From Chitinophaga pinensis (GTDB lineage: Bacteria > Bacteroidota > Bacteroidia > Chitinophagales > Chitinophagaceae), in assembly GCF_007896845.1 (NCBI RefSeq), contig NZ_VOHS01000009.1, positions 124,001 through 188,000 on the forward strand: a DNA stretch of 64,000 bases. The letters run 5' to 3'. The notes under the pieces are model-generated. The model searched no databases. It saw only the letters and a program-made list of their open reading frames with translations, and was not told the DNA's origin. Each line of letters begins with the position of its first letter. Position 1 is the first letter of the stretch. Shown here in pieces: positions 34,206-44,542 of this stretch. The position numbers and the translations under genes are program-made.

Positions 34206-37200
34206 ATGGAACTAACCAAGACCTTAACCCCTGAATTCCTCACCGGCGGAGGTGAAATGGGGGAATTGATTCGCTCCAGGGATTGGTCTGAAACGCCATT
34301 AGGACCTGTAGAAGCGTGGCCCCAAAGTTTGAAGACCTGTGTACGTATTATGCTTACTTCACAGCAACCCATGTTTGTTTGGTGGGGCAGCGACCTGATT
34401 AACCTGTATAACGATGCATATAGAAGTATTCTCGGGGGAAAACATCCTGCCGTGCTGGGTAGTCCTGCCAGTGAGGTATGGACGGAGATCTGGCATGAGG
34501 TAGGACCGAGAGTAGATGCATGTATGCAGCAGAACGTCGGTACCTACGATGAGTCTTTGTTATTACTGATGGAACGGAATGGCTATCCGGAAGAAACTTA
34601 CTACACATTCTCCTATAGTCCTGTGCCGGGCGACAAGGGGGGCACCAGCGGTATTATCTGCGCAAATACGGATGATACACAGCGTATCCTCGGAGAACGG
34701 CAACTCCGGACATTGAAAGACCTTGGAAGGTATCTGGCAGAAGCAACGGATGATACAGATGTATATACCCGTGCTGTAGAGATACTAAAGGAAAATCCTG
34801 CGGATTTCCCCTTTGCCTGTCTTTACGAACTGGATATACAGTCAGCCAGCCTGCGTATGACCGCAAAAACAGCTGCCTCGTTATCGACAGCTGCACTGCC
34901 GCCAGAGCTTTTACTGGAAAGCGGGATCGCCGGTGAATGGCAATTCCCTTACGTAGTTGCCCATAACCGCACCGCAACCATAGAAGGGCTCCGGGAGAAA
35001 TACGGCACACTGCCTTCGGGTAGTTGGAAGATAAGTCCGGATCAGGCAGTAGTGATCCCGGTGATGCAAAATGGACAGGATTGCCCGTTTGCTTTGCTTG
35101 TCGTAGGACTTAGTCCGCACCGCCAACTGGACGAAAAATACGCCAGTTTCTTTCAACTGGTAGCCGACCAGATTGCAAGTAACATTGTTAATGTACATAC
35201 AGTAGAAGAAGCCCGTAAAAGAGCCGCAGCCCTGCTGGAAATAGACAGGGCCAAAACTGCTTTTTTCAGTAATATCAGTCATGAGTTCCGGACGCCACTG
35301 ACATTGATGCTTGGTCCGCTGGAGGAACTATTGTCGCAACAGGATGGTGTCCTGAATAAGCAACAGGAGGCGAATGTCGCCGCTACACATCGTAACGCTA
35401 TGCGTTTACTGCGGCTGGTAAATACCCTGCTGGACTTCAGCCGTATTGAAGCAGATAAGGTAAAGGCGCAGTATTTCCCGGTGAACCTCAGTGATGTGAC
35501 GACCGACATTGCCAGTACGTTCCGGGCAGCGGTAGAACATGCCGGTCTGCAGTTTAATGTGAGCTGTAAAGACCTCTCTATGGCGGCCTATGTAGACCGT
35601 GACATGTGGGAGAAGATCATACTTAATCTGTTATCCAACGCATTTAAATACACCTTACAGGGCAGCATCAGTGTTATTCTGGAGGAAGACGACCAACACG
35701 CCGTATTGCTCGTACGTGATACCGGGGTTGGTATTCCGGCGTCGGAACTGCCTAATATGTTTGAACGTTTCCATCGCGTTAAACAAAGTAAAGGACGCTC
35801 TTTTGAAGGAACGGGTATCGGACTTTCTCTTGTCAGAGAATTGGTTCAGTTACACAACGGCGATATCAGTGTGGAGAGTGAGGAAGGTAAAGGCAGCACG
35901 TTTGTCGTAAGAATACCCCTTGGAAGAGCGCATCTGCCGGAAGAACAGGTGGTAGAAAAAACCGCTATGGTTGACGATTATGGTACAGGTCTCAGCGAAG
36001 CATATGTCAATGAGGCCATGTATTTCAGCAGGCAGGATGATGGCAATGGCATCGATATAAATAAGATCGAAGAAGGTGATGAAAAAGCACGTATCCTGAT
36101 CGTTGATGATAATGCTGACATGCGTGACTATCTGCATCGTCTGCTCGAAAAACACTATTACATCGAAACAGCTGCCAACGGAAAACTGGCACTTGAGAAA
36201 ATAGATACGCATCAGCCGGAACTGATCATCAGTGATGTGATGATGCCGGAGATGGATGGTATCGAGCTATTGCACCATGTGAAACACAATCCGGTAACGC
36301 ATTCATTACCAGTCATTCTGGTGTCAGCGAGAGCAGGAGAGGAAGCGACGATTGAAGGTTATGATATTGGTGCGGATGATTATCTGACAAAGCCATTTTC
36401 TGCGAGAGAATTACAGGCAAGAGTACGTGCACAGATCAGGGTTTCACGTTTACACCGTCATGCGCTGGATATCCTTCAGCACAGCGCGGAGGAACTTGAA
36501 AAGAAAGTAGAAGCACGTACCTCAGAGTTGTTGCGTAAGAATTCAGAGCTCGAGCAGTTTGCGTATATCGCCAGTCATGACCTGCAGGAACCGTTGCGTA
36601 AGATCAGGACATTTTCTGAGTTGTTACAGAAAAGTCTGCAGAAAGGTAATCCCGTTAATAACTATTTTGAGAAGATCCAGTCATCCGCAGAGAGAATGAC
36701 GCAACTGATCAAAGATGTGCTGGATTATTCGCGTCTGTCTAATACAGAAGAAAAGTTTGTACCAATAGATCTTAACACCATTTTACAACAGGTAAAAGGC
36801 GATTTTGATCTGCTGATAGAACAGAAACAGGCGGTGATAAAAAACAGTACGCTGCCCGTTGTAAAAGGGATCCCTTTACAACTCCAACAGCTCTTTACCA
36901 ATCTGATAGGTAACTCGCTCAAATTCTGTGAGAATCAGCCACTTATTACTATTTCAGCATCGCCGTTGCCAGCTCCGGAAATACCGTTTTATCCGGGTTT
37001 ACAAGAGGAGATTTCTTATGTAAAACTGGAATTTTCAGACAACGGAATTGGCTTCGAACAGCAATTCGCAGAGAGAATATTTGCGATCTTCCAACGCCTG
37101 AATGAACGTAAAGTATATTCGGGTACCGGCATAGGATTAGCGCTTTGTAAGAAGATCGTAGAGAACCATCATGGGGTGATCAGGGCGAGCGGAAAGCTAA

Positions 37201-37238
37201 ACGAAGGGGCCACATTTACCGTAATATTACCAGCTTAA
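34206..37238 (+). CDS. Hybrid sensor with two histidine-kinase modules flanking a receiver
   Basis: A 1,010-residue cytoplasmic protein with no membrane spans. Order seen: PAS-like sensor (about 20-170, PLGPVEAWPQSLKTCVRIML), GAF-like domain (about 180-345), HisKA 1 (H-box ISHEFRTPLTLML near 355), HATPase 1 (NLLSNAFKYT, GTGIGLSLV; to about 575), receiver (about 627-745, ILIVDDNADMRDYL, phospho-Asp in ISDVMMPEMDG), a second HisKA (IASHDLQEPLRKI near 793) and HATPase 2 (NLIGNSLKFCEN, GTGIGLALC). A kinase-receiver-kinase chain is unusual and implies an internal phosphorelay. The stand-alone receiver encoded 7 nt upstream is a likely target. The stimulus is unknown. Confidence 0.92.
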   Translation: MELTKTLTPEFLTGGGEMGELIRSRDWSETPLGPVEAWPQSLKTCVRIMLTSQQPMFVWWGSDLINLYNDAYRSILGGKHPAVLGSPASEVWTEIWHEVGPRVDACMQQNVGTYDESLLLLMERNGYPEETYYTFSYSPVPGDKGGTSGIICANTDDTQRILGERQLRTLKDLGRYLAEATDDTDVYTRAVEILKENPADFPFACLYELDIQSASLRMTAKTAASLSTAALPPELLLESGIAGEWQFPYVVAHNRTATIEGLREKYGTLPSGSWKISPDQAVVIPVMQNGQDCPFALLVVGLSPHRQLDEKYASFFQLVADQIASNIVNVHTVEEARKRAAALLEIDRAKTAFFSNISHEFRTPLTLMLGPLEELLSQQDGVLNKQQEANVAATHRNAMRLLRLVNTLLDFSRIEADKVKAQYFPVNLSDVTTDIASTFRAAVEHAGLQFNVSCKDLSMAAYVDRDMWEKIILNLLSNAFKYTLQGSISVILEEDDQHAVLLVRDTGVGIPASELPNMFERFHRVKQSKGRSFEGTGIGLSLVRELVQLHNGDISVESEEGKGSTFVVRIPLGRAHLPEEQVVEKTAMVDDYGTGLSEAYVNEAMYFSRQDDGNGIDINKIEEGDEKARILIVDDNADMRDYLHRLLEKHYYIETAANGKLALEKIDTHQPELIISDVMMPEMDGIELLHHVKHNPVTHSLPVILVSARAGEEATIEGYDIGADDYLTKPFSARELQARVRAQIRVSRLHRHALDILQHSAEELEKKVEARTSELLRKNSELEQFAYIASHDLQEPLRKIRTFSELLQKSLQKGNPVNNYFEKIQSSAERMTQLIKDVLDYSRLSNTEEKFVPIDLNTILQQVKGDFDLLIEQKQAVIKNSTLPVVKGIPLQLQQLFTNLIGNSLKFCENQPLITISASPLPAPEIPFYPGLQEEISYVKLEFSDNGIGFEQQFAERIFAIFQRLNERKVYSGTGIGLALCKKIVENHHGVIRASGKLNEGATFTVILPA

Positions 37239-37254
37239 TATACCGGCAGGATAT

Positions 37255-37298
37255 CAAACAAAAAGAGGAACTGATCAGTCAGTTCCTCTTTTTGTTTG
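37255..37298. terminator. Bidirectional terminator with 20-bp perfect stem
   Basis: A perfect 20-bp stem with a 4-nt loop (CAAACAAAAAGAGG... and its complement), A/T-rich at the ends. It separates the hybrid kinase from the convergent DUF4302 gene. Confidence 0.85.
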
Positions 37299-37316
37299 AT
37301 TCGTCCGTCGCAATCA

Positions 37317-38627
37317 TTACTGCGGATAACCGGAGAAATAGAACCCGGGGTGTTCTATACTTTTTAACTGGGCCAGTTTACCTTCCTGACTGTCCACAAG
37401 GAAATCCATCGTAAACCTGTCATTACGGATATAATCCAGCAAAGGCTTCATCTCAGTAGCAATCAGTGCCGCATTACCACCAAAGGTTTGTCCGGTAAAT
37501 TTAAATACCCCATCGTTTGTTTTGGTGTATGTGAAAGGATATTCAGCCAGATACAGGTTGTTATTCTGAATGACGTAGACATCTACATTCATGATTCCCT
37601 GTGTCACATCAAAGGCAAACTCAGTGTAATACAGGGTCAGACGATATGGACCGGTACGGATCGCATTCGCAGCGGTGGAGTAAATAGTCGTAAAGTCTGC
37701 TGACCATCCCGGTAATGCCTGTGGAGGAACGATCAGGGAAGAGAAGTCAACACCTAATAGTCTATGTGCAGGGACTACTGAAGTGGGGGAGACTTTTACT
37801 TCAACCCGTTGACCATTTACCGTCACATAGAAAACTTCTTTCACCGGATCCCAGAAGACTTCATGGAATGTATTGCCATTATATGTAATCGGCGTATTCA
37901 GATAGAGTCCATTCAATGTATAATAGTAGCCGGTTGATAATAGTTGTACCTGTCCTGCGTCGTCGATGTAGATCAGGGTAAAGTTTTTGGCAAAGGAATT
38001 CACACTAACCTGTAGTTTCCGGCCATCGCTGAACTGAAGATACAACCATGGGTTCTGCGCCATATAGCTTTCTACATTGTCGATCAGCGAAGCCAGATTA
38101 CCCGCCGCATAGGCTTCCGCTTCTGCCTGCGTGGCTTTTATCAGTACCATTTTGGTGTTGTTCGCGATACCGGTCAGCTTGATCGTATCTGCAGAAACGG
38201 CGTCAATACTGTATTCAAAGTCGATCGCATAACCCTGTCCTGTAGCTCCGCCATAGACATTTGGATCGGGATCGGAAAGCAGGTGCAGATAGGAGTAGGT
38301 ATCAAACAGGATAGACGGCCGCTGTACTGCTTTCAGGCGGTAAGTGCTTTCCAGTCCTGTGGAAGCAGCATCCAGTGTTACATCGCTGTACATGGTTACG
38401 CGGTCATTGGTTCCAAATTTCAGATAGAAGGCATATCCGCCACCAGCATCAGGATAAACCGCCGTTTTCCAGCCGTGGGTACTTCCTGTTAAAGTAGCCT
38501 TATATTCTTTCATGGCTTCTTCCAAACGCTCCTCCGGTTTCTCTCCAAAGAGCGATTCGGTTTTATCCTTCGAGCATGCGGCAAAGAGGAATGCCAGCAA
38601 TATAATATATAGTCTGTTATAAAGCAT
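37317..38627 (-). CDS. DUF4302 lipoprotein of a SusCD uptake operon
   Basis: About 436 residues from the ATG giving MLYNRLYIILLAFLFAACSK (lipobox FAAC). A frame extension of ten codons upstream overlaps the preceding gene. The mature protein opens with the DUF4302 signature ERLEEAMKEYKATLTGSTHGWKTAVYPDAGGGY and continues in beta-rich segments with GTNDRVTMYSD. DUF4302 lipoproteins recur as the last gene of SusC/SusD operons together with zinc metallohydrolases. The likely role is surface ligand binding or processing, which is inference. It starts 10 nt after the metallohydrolase stop and ends at a strong terminator. Confidence 0.88.
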   Translation of the reverse strand: MLYNRLYIILLAFLFAACSKDKTESLFGEKPEERLEEAMKEYKATLTGSTHGWKTAVYPDAGGGYAFYLKFGTNDRVTMYSDVTLDAASTGLESTYRLKAVQRPSILFDTYSYLHLLSDPDPNVYGGATGQGYAIDFEYSIDAVSADTIKLTGIANNTKMVLIKATQAEAEAYAAGNLASLIDNVESYMAQNPWLYLQFSDGRKLQVSVNSFAKNFTLIYIDDAGQVQLLSTGYYYTLNGLYLNTPITYNGNTFHEVFWDPVKEVFYVTVNGQRVEVKVSPTSVVPAHRLLGVDFSSLIVPPQALPGWSADFTTIYSTAANAIRTGPYRLTLYYTEFAFDVTQGIMNVDVYVIQNNNLYLAEYPFTYTKTNDGVFKFTGQTFGGNAALIATEMKPLLDYIRNDRFTMDFLVDSQEGKLAQLKSIEHPGFYFSGYPQ

Positions 38628-38637
38628 GTTTCCTGTT

Positions 38638-39486
38638 TTACAAGTTATCAATTGCATCCTGTACGCGGGTCTGGAGGCGGTAGAAGTCTATATTGTAATT
38701 CTCCATGAAGTAGCGTACTACGATCTCTTCTTTCTGACGGAATTTGGCCTGCGCATCATCGGGTGCGTCTGCGATAATGGCTTCATAACCGTCTTTGCCT
38801 TCTACCAGCATCGTGGAGATCATTTCTACAAAGTCTTCATCAGGGGCACTGCGCGCATACTGTGTGATAAATCCTCTTTCAAGCGCTTCTGCCAGTGTAT
38901 AGTCATTCCAGCTACCGGTATAACCCGTGGAGATGCGTTTATATTCTACAGGGTACATGATGGTCTGGTGCAGGATATGCGCGAATTCGTGGTGAATGGT
39001 ATGCAGCATTTCCTTTACAAAGGGCTTATCAGTGAGTGTAAAATCATTCAGCCAGAACAGCACGATTTTACGACCACCTTCCGCTGTACCAAGGGTGATA
39101 GTATTGTTTGAATTGAACTGCGGACTACCTACGAGCACAAACTGTTTCTGACAATAGGTCTTGAAGAATGTCTCGCCGGCTTCTGCGATGTAAGGCGCGA
39201 TCCATGTTTTCTGGATAGTGCTCATCACTGGTTGCACCTTATTTTCCATAACCGGTACCAGCGTTTTATCCAGTGTCAGTTCGTAACGTTCGAAGCGGTA
39301 TTTGACTTCGATATTGAATGGTTTTGTGAAAACGGAATCCAGCCAGAAATCCAGTGGTCCTTTTTCCCAGGTTTCTCCTCCGAGTCCGGGGATGTTAACG
39401 CTATCTATTTTATCATCCTTTGTACAGGCCATCAGGCTGCCGAAGAAGATAAATACCATGAGCAATTTTATCTGCATTTGTTTCAT
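38638..39486 (-). CDS. Substrate import-associated zinc metallohydrolase lipoprotein
   Basis: A 282-residue lipoprotein (signal with lipobox LMAC). The zinc-binding HExxH motif is HHEFAHILHQ (about residue 165), followed by a downstream Glu/Asp segment SAPDEDFVEMISTML that fits the third ligand of a gluzincin-like site. This family is described for SusC/SusD-linked operons. It is presumably outer-membrane attached and may cleave a protein or amide substrate for import. It lies 20 nt after susD and 10 nt before the DUF4302 gene. Confidence 0.88.
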   Translation of the reverse strand: MKQMQIKLLMVFIFFGSLMACTKDDKIDSVNIPGLGGETWEKGPLDFWLDSVFTKPFNIEVKYRFERYELTLDKTLVPVMENKVQPVMSTIQKTWIAPYIAEAGETFFKTYCQKQFVLVGSPQFNSNNTITLGTAEGGRKIVLFWLNDFTLTDKPFVKEMLHTIHHEFAHILHQTIMYPVEYKRISTGYTGSWNDYTLAEALERGFITQYARSAPDEDFVEMISTMLVEGKDGYEAIIADAPDDAQAKFRQKEEIVVRYFMENYNIDFYRLQTRVQDAIDNL

Positions 39487-39506
39487 AGTCAATTAGTTTT
39501 ACCGTA

Positions 39507-40964
39507 TTAACGGGGGTTCTGTTGAATGCCGGCCAGTACAACTTCCTGTGGTAACTGGAAGAGACGGCGTGGGTCATTAGCGGTCAGGGTAGCTGATTCC
39601 CCCGTTACGCTGGTATGTGTAATTGGAAGGTCGTAGCGTAAGATGTCAAACCAGCGGGTACCTTCCTGTATAAACTCCGCCCGTTTGAAATCGAGCAGGG
39701 CGCCGATGAGTGCTGTTTTGAGATCATTGGTGCCATAGAAGTTTCTCAGCTTGCTGTCTGTGATCTTGAAGTTGTTGGTATAGTTCTCGATACGCATGCT
39801 GGCGTAATCGTCGAGATCATTTTTGGCAGCGGTGTTATTGCCCAGATAGATATTCGCCTCGATACGGTTGAACAGGGCTTCTTCTGCTGTGAAAAGCGGA
39901 AAGATGGTGTAAGGCACCCCGATATCTGCATTCGCGCTGGAGCGTACGAAATGCTCGCGGAATTTCAGGACTACCCAGTTCTCCGTACTTCCTCTGTAAT
40001 AGAGTGGCTGTATCCATGTGGAGCCGGTTACGTTTCTGAAGATGAATAATTCATACACCAGATCTGTTCTTAAACCATAGCGATAGCTGGCTACGGATCG
40101 GGCCCAGTTGGAAGGTGTTTCTACGAGTAACAGATTCGCTGTTTCGGATGCTTTGGTATAGATGGCCTCCATTTCAGTACCGGTCAGCTGACTATATACC
40201 GTCACCCATGGACGCAGATTGGTTTTGAAGTTTCCACCCGGAAAAACATTGTTTGAATAGGTGATTACTTTCTGGTAATCCTTTTTAAACAGGTAAAAGC
40301 GGGCCGCAAAGGCATTGGCGGCGGCTTTGTTAAAATGGTATTTAGGCACCTTGTAGGAGGTATTGTCCAGCAACGGTAAACCTGTTAGCAGGTCTTTTTC
40401 GATCTGCTCATATACATAGGCGACTGTCTTCCTTTCATACTTCGCATTAACGACTTTCTCCGGTGTAGTGACATAGGGAATGCCAGGGTCCTGTGCTGCT
40501 GTTGTAGCGTTGTATACTTTGGAGAACAGGGTCACCAGCATAAAGTGATTATATGCGCGGGCTACCAGTGCTTCTCCTTTTTGCGCGTTGTAGTCCTCCG
40601 GATTGTCTGCATTTGCAATTGCCTCCAGCGCCTGATTACAAGCGGCTATAGACTGGTAGCAGGCATTCCAGTAGTTGGTAGGAGAGCCCTGTTCCCTTTC
40701 TGTCACATCGCGGAAAAAGTAAGGGTTGGTATTGATCTGTTCCGTCAGGAAACCACCGGTACCTTTGTCGGCTGCATTATCGGAGGCGGCTTCTGTGAAG
40801 GTGGCATAGTCTGCCTGCGGATAGGCAGTGGCTAACAATTCGGCTACTTTCTCTACCGAGTTAAGCTGTGTACGCTGGTCAGGAGACTGCTCCAGATATT
40901 TCTTACATCCGGCAGCCGTGATCAGTGTTGCAGCAAGTATATAGTAAGTTATCTTTTTCATCAT
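39507..40964 (-). CDS. SusD/RagB-family nutrient-binding outer-membrane lipoprotein
   Basis: A 485-residue lipoprotein (lipobox AAGC at about residue 20). It has SusD features: an N-terminal helical/TPR-rich region with the EQSPDQRTQLNSVEKVAELL opening, AYNHFMLVTLFSKVY, and the C-terminal RRAEFIQEGTRWFDILRYDLP segment. It caps the SusC channel encoded 15 nt upstream and binds the ligand at the surface. The ligand is not readable. The zinc metallohydrolase and DUF4302 proteins downstream suggest a peptide or protein-derived substrate rather than a glycan, since no glycoside hydrolase is in the operon. Confidence 0.93.
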   Translation of the reverse strand: MMKKITYYILAATLITAAGCKKYLEQSPDQRTQLNSVEKVAELLATAYPQADYATFTEAASDNAADKGTGGFLTEQINTNPYFFRDVTEREQGSPTNYWNACYQSIAACNQALEAIANADNPEDYNAQKGEALVARAYNHFMLVTLFSKVYNATTAAQDPGIPYVTTPEKVVNAKYERKTVAYVYEQIEKDLLTGLPLLDNTSYKVPKYHFNKAAANAFAARFYLFKKDYQKVITYSNNVFPGGNFKTNLRPWVTVYSQLTGTEMEAIYTKASETANLLLVETPSNWARSVASYRYGLRTDLVYELFIFRNVTGSTWIQPLYYRGSTENWVVLKFREHFVRSSANADIGVPYTIFPLFTAEEALFNRIEANIYLGNNTAAKNDLDDYASMRIENYTNNFKITDSKLRNFYGTNDLKTALIGALLDFKRAEFIQEGTRWFDILRYDLPITHTSVTGESATLTANDPRRLFQLPQEVVLAGIQQNPR

Positions 40965-40979
40965 TACATGGTTTTTACG

Positions 40980-43900
40980 TTATAAACCTGCTTTCAGGGA
41001 AAGGGTGAACTGTCTTGGGATCGGCAGTGCAACACCTCCGGAATTGAAGAATTCGGGATCCTGTCCGTTAAGACGGTCGTCGGAATAGATCAGCCATACG
41101 TTATTGGCCACCAGACTGACGGACAGGTTGTTAAATCCGGCCCTGCGGATCATCTTAGGAGAAAGATTGTATGCAACGGATACCTGTTTCAGTCTGACAA
41201 AATCACCATTGGCTACGCGGGCGGTGGAATAGTTGTAATTGTTGTAGGGATATGCACCGTCCAGTAGCGAATTGCCCAGTTTGTCGAGTACAGAAGGTAC
41301 GTCTGTACGGGTTTCATCTCCCGGCAGTGTCCAGCGATTCAGGAAGTCATTTGAACTGGCATCCAGATCGGTGTACTGCTGTTTGAAGCCCGGGTTCAGC
41401 CTGATCTTATTACCTGTGCTGTATGTCACCAGAGCAGAAAGTGAGAAATTGCTGTAACGAAGGGTATTGAACCAGCCACCGGTCAGAGTCGGATCAACCG
41501 GACCATTGTAAACTAGGTTATTTACCTTGTCGCTCTGCAGGTATACGTTTCCGCTTTTCTGTCCATCCTGATTGGTGAATACAGGTGTACCGTCTTTTGG
41601 ATTTAATCCTTCAAACGGAATGGAGTATAAGCCACGTACCGGGTGACCAACAGTAGCACCACCATCCGCAACTACAAGATCCCAGATGATAGGAAGGTTT
41701 TCCAGTTTGGTGATCTTTCCTTTGTTATAGCCGGCTGTTAATTGTGTACGGAGTCCCCATGTTTTGTTATCGACAATTTTATAGGCAGCAGTAGCTTCCA
41801 CACCATGGGATTTCATATCACCGTAGTTGGCAATTTTTACGCTTTCGCCACCGATACCAGAGGTACGGATAGGGCCGATGAGATCAAATCCTTTACGCAG
41901 ATAACCATCGATGGTGAAGGTCAGTCTGTCCTGAAACAGGCCTGCATCGATACCGACGTTGGTTTCGTATTGTTTCTCCCAGGTCAGTTCTGAGTTTTCC
42001 AGACTCTGGATATAAATTACAGATTCTATTTCTGAAAGATAAGGACGTTTGGCGCTACGGTTCTGCAATACGACACTGGAGTTACGCGCATTACCCATAC
42101 TACCTGTCAGACCGTAAGTGGCGCGGAGTGTCAGCCGGTTCACCGTTTCCTGTCTGCGCATAAAGTCTTCTGTATCCACGTTCCATGAGCCACTGACGTT
42201 CCAGGTAGGCAGCCAGCGTGCAGTGCGGGATTCGCCGAGGAGGTTGGATCCGTCATAGCGGATGCTGGCATTGAAGTTATATTTTCCTTTATAGGAGTAG
42301 GCAGCATTGGCGAGGTATGCCAGATAACGGTCATAGTTTTGCGTAATGCCGAAATAGTTGAAGTTATTTTCGATGTTTTGTTTGATGATATTAGGATCGA
42401 TGAATGGTACGCCTCCTTTATCGAATTGGTATCCATAGCCATCGAACTGTCTGTTCTGGCGGTTAGCATAACGTAATTCCTGCGATCCGAGGAAATTCAC
42501 CATATGCTTATCATTCCAGGTTTTATTCCATTCGATCATGTTACGGAAGTAATAGCTGACGAGGTAATCATCTTCCGTTGTATAGATACCACCATAAGGT
42601 AATACCACTACCGGTTCAGCTTCAGGATCGTCCGGATTGCGATAGAGGAAGCGGTTACGGGAGCGGATGGTAGCATCACCTGCGGCACGGTATGCCTGTG
42701 GCATATTGGAATTCTCCTTGATCTTGTGTTCCTGTGTGGATTTCACATAGCGGAGATTGCCGAGGAAGGTGTATTTCAGATTTTTAAGGATCTTATAGGA
42801 GAAATCGCCTTGCAACTTGATATCGAGCTGGGTCAGGTCGATATAGTTGTTGTTCATTTCATTGACGATATTGAAAGGAGCGAAGTTGCGGGTGAAATAT
42901 TCGAGATCCCCTTTTTCATCATAAGCGGTCAGGGCACGGCTGGTATTGAGCGCGTAGCTATATGGGTTGATATCAAAGTCACGGTCGAATTGTCCGCTTA
43001 CCGCATTACTGTTCCTGTTCAGGGTACCCGGTACGCGCTGATCGCGGATCACTCCCTGCGTAATAAAACCGAAGGATACCTTGTCGTTGATGTTGTAGTT
43101 GGCCCTTACGTTACCCGTAAAGCGTTTTACTTTATCTGCCAGTGTCCAGCCCTGATCCTGCAGGAAACTGGTGGACACATAGAGTTGTGATTTATCGGTA
43201 CCTGAGGATACGCTGAGTGAGTGTTCCTGCATAAAGGAGTTGCGGAACAATACATCAAACCAGTTGGTATTGGCTTTAGCGTAACGCTCAAGGAACTGGC
43301 GTTTGCTTTCGGGACTGTTATATAGTCCGAAGGTACCATTGGTAGCGTTGTATTTGTCTATCAGATTATACATCTTGGTATAGACACCGCCATTTTCAGC
43401 GCGGGTAGCGTCGGAATGGTTCAGCCATCCTTTCAGGGAGAGTTCGTTATAGAAAGCCATCTGATCGTCCGAGTTCATGATATCGAACTGGCTATAGGTC
43501 GGTTTCAGATAGGTGGAGAAGTTGCCGGTATAGGAAATAACAGGTTTACCAACCTTACCTTTTTTCGTTGTTACGACCACCACACCATTCATCGCACGCG
43601 CACCATAGAGAGCGGTAGCTGCTGCGTCTTTCAGGATCTGAAAGCTTTCGATATCATCCGGGTTAAGACCGGCGACGGAGGAGCCCAGCAGGGTAGCGGG
43701 GTTACCGGTGGAAAGCTGTTCGTTGGAGACATTGATGACGTCTTCCAGTACAACACCATCGACCACCCAAAGCGGTTTGTTATCGCCGGTGATGGAGGTG
43801 GCGCCACGCACGCGTATTTTAGGTGCGGCACCAAAGGTACCGGATACGTTTTGTACGCTGACGCCGGCTACCTGACCTTCCAGCATACGGCTCACATCGG

Positions 43901-44387
43901 TGATACCATCACGTTTGATATCGGAGGCCTTGACATTGGCGGCGGCACCCGTGAAGAGTTTACGGTCAATTGTCTGGTAACCGGTAACAACGACCTCTTT
44001 CAATGCGCTGACGTCTTCATCCAGAATGACGTTGAGAGGTTCCGTAGAGGAAGCTTTCATTTCGCGGGATTTGTACCCGACCATGGAGAAGGTGAGTGTA
44101 GCTCCTTTTTTTACTTTTAACGTATAGGCGCCTGCGGCATCTGTGACGGTTCCGTTAACGGTACCTTTTTCTATTACGTTAATACCTGGGATAGCTTCCG
44201 GGCGGCCATTCTTACCATAGATCCTCACAATACCGGTAGCTGTTTCAGTAACAGGTTGTTGAAATAATCCATAGGTACCGGGCGAAACGGTTTCCGTCAT
44301 GACGGGGGCAGCATTTACATGCAGCTGGCCGAATGCACTGCATACGAGCAGGCATAGCCACTTTGCTTTTGGGTTTAGAATGTACAT
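40980..44387 (-). CDS. SusC/RagA-family TonB-linked outer-membrane transporter
   Basis: A 1,135-residue protein. A signal peptide (about 26 residues) is followed by a CarboxypepD_reg-like domain (about 55-115, NVIEKGTVNGTVTDAAGAYT), a plug domain (about 125-240) with the SusC-type KDAAATALYGARAMNGVVVV segment, and a 22-strand barrel to an aromatic C-terminus. It imports a SusD-captured nutrient by TonB energy. It heads the operon SusC-SusD-metallohydrolase-DUF4302. No sigma/anti-sigma pair lies beside it, so regulation is not evident here. Confidence 0.93.
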   Translation of the reverse strand: MYILNPKAKWLCLLVCSAFGQLHVNAAPVMTETVSPGTYGLFQQPVTETATGIVRIYGKNGRPEAIPGINVIEKGTVNGTVTDAAGAYTLKVKKGATLTFSMVGYKSREMKASSTEPLNVILDEDVSALKEVVVTGYQTIDRKLFTGAAANVKASDIKRDGITDVSRMLEGQVAGVSVQNVSGTFGAAPKIRVRGATSITGDNKPLWVVDGVVLEDVINVSNEQLSTGNPATLLGSSVAGLNPDDIESFQILKDAAATALYGARAMNGVVVVTTKKGKVGKPVISYTGNFSTYLKPTYSQFDIMNSDDQMAFYNELSLKGWLNHSDATRAENGGVYTKMYNLIDKYNATNGTFGLYNSPESKRQFLERYAKANTNWFDVLFRNSFMQEHSLSVSSGTDKSQLYVSTSFLQDQGWTLADKVKRFTGNVRANYNINDKVSFGFITQGVIRDQRVPGTLNRNSNAVSGQFDRDFDINPYSYALNTSRALTAYDEKGDLEYFTRNFAPFNIVNEMNNNYIDLTQLDIKLQGDFSYKILKNLKYTFLGNLRYVKSTQEHKIKENSNMPQAYRAAGDATIRSRNRFLYRNPDDPEAEPVVVLPYGGIYTTEDDYLVSYYFRNMIEWNKTWNDKHMVNFLGSQELRYANRQNRQFDGYGYQFDKGGVPFIDPNIIKQNIENNFNYFGITQNYDRYLAYLANAAYSYKGKYNFNASIRYDGSNLLGESRTARWLPTWNVSGSWNVDTEDFMRRQETVNRLTLRATYGLTGSMGNARNSSVVLQNRSAKRPYLSEIESVIYIQSLENSELTWEKQYETNVGIDAGLFQDRLTFTIDGYLRKGFDLIGPIRTSGIGGESVKIANYGDMKSHGVEATAAYKIVDNKTWGLRTQLTAGYNKGKITKLENLPIIWDLVVADGGATVGHPVRGLYSIPFEGLNPKDGTPVFTNQDGQKSGNVYLQSDKVNNLVYNGPVDPTLTGGWFNTLRYSNFSLSALVTYSTGNKIRLNPGFKQQYTDLDASSNDFLNRWTLPGDETRTDVPSVLDKLGNSLLDGAYPYNNYNYSTARVANGDFVRLKQVSVAYNLSPKMIRRAGFNNLSVSLVANNVWLIYSDDRLNGQDPEFFNSGGVALPIPRQFTLSLKAGL

Positions 44388-44542
44388 ACTACAGATTTTG
44401 GTTACCCTTCAACGGGTTAAAAGGAAAACATTTATATGATATTAGGATAATTGCAAGGTTTCTACATACAGTGCTCTGTTACGAACCCCTCTACTAACTT
44501 ACGCAATATTTTCCTTTTCTTTGTGAATCAATCCGTCACGTT

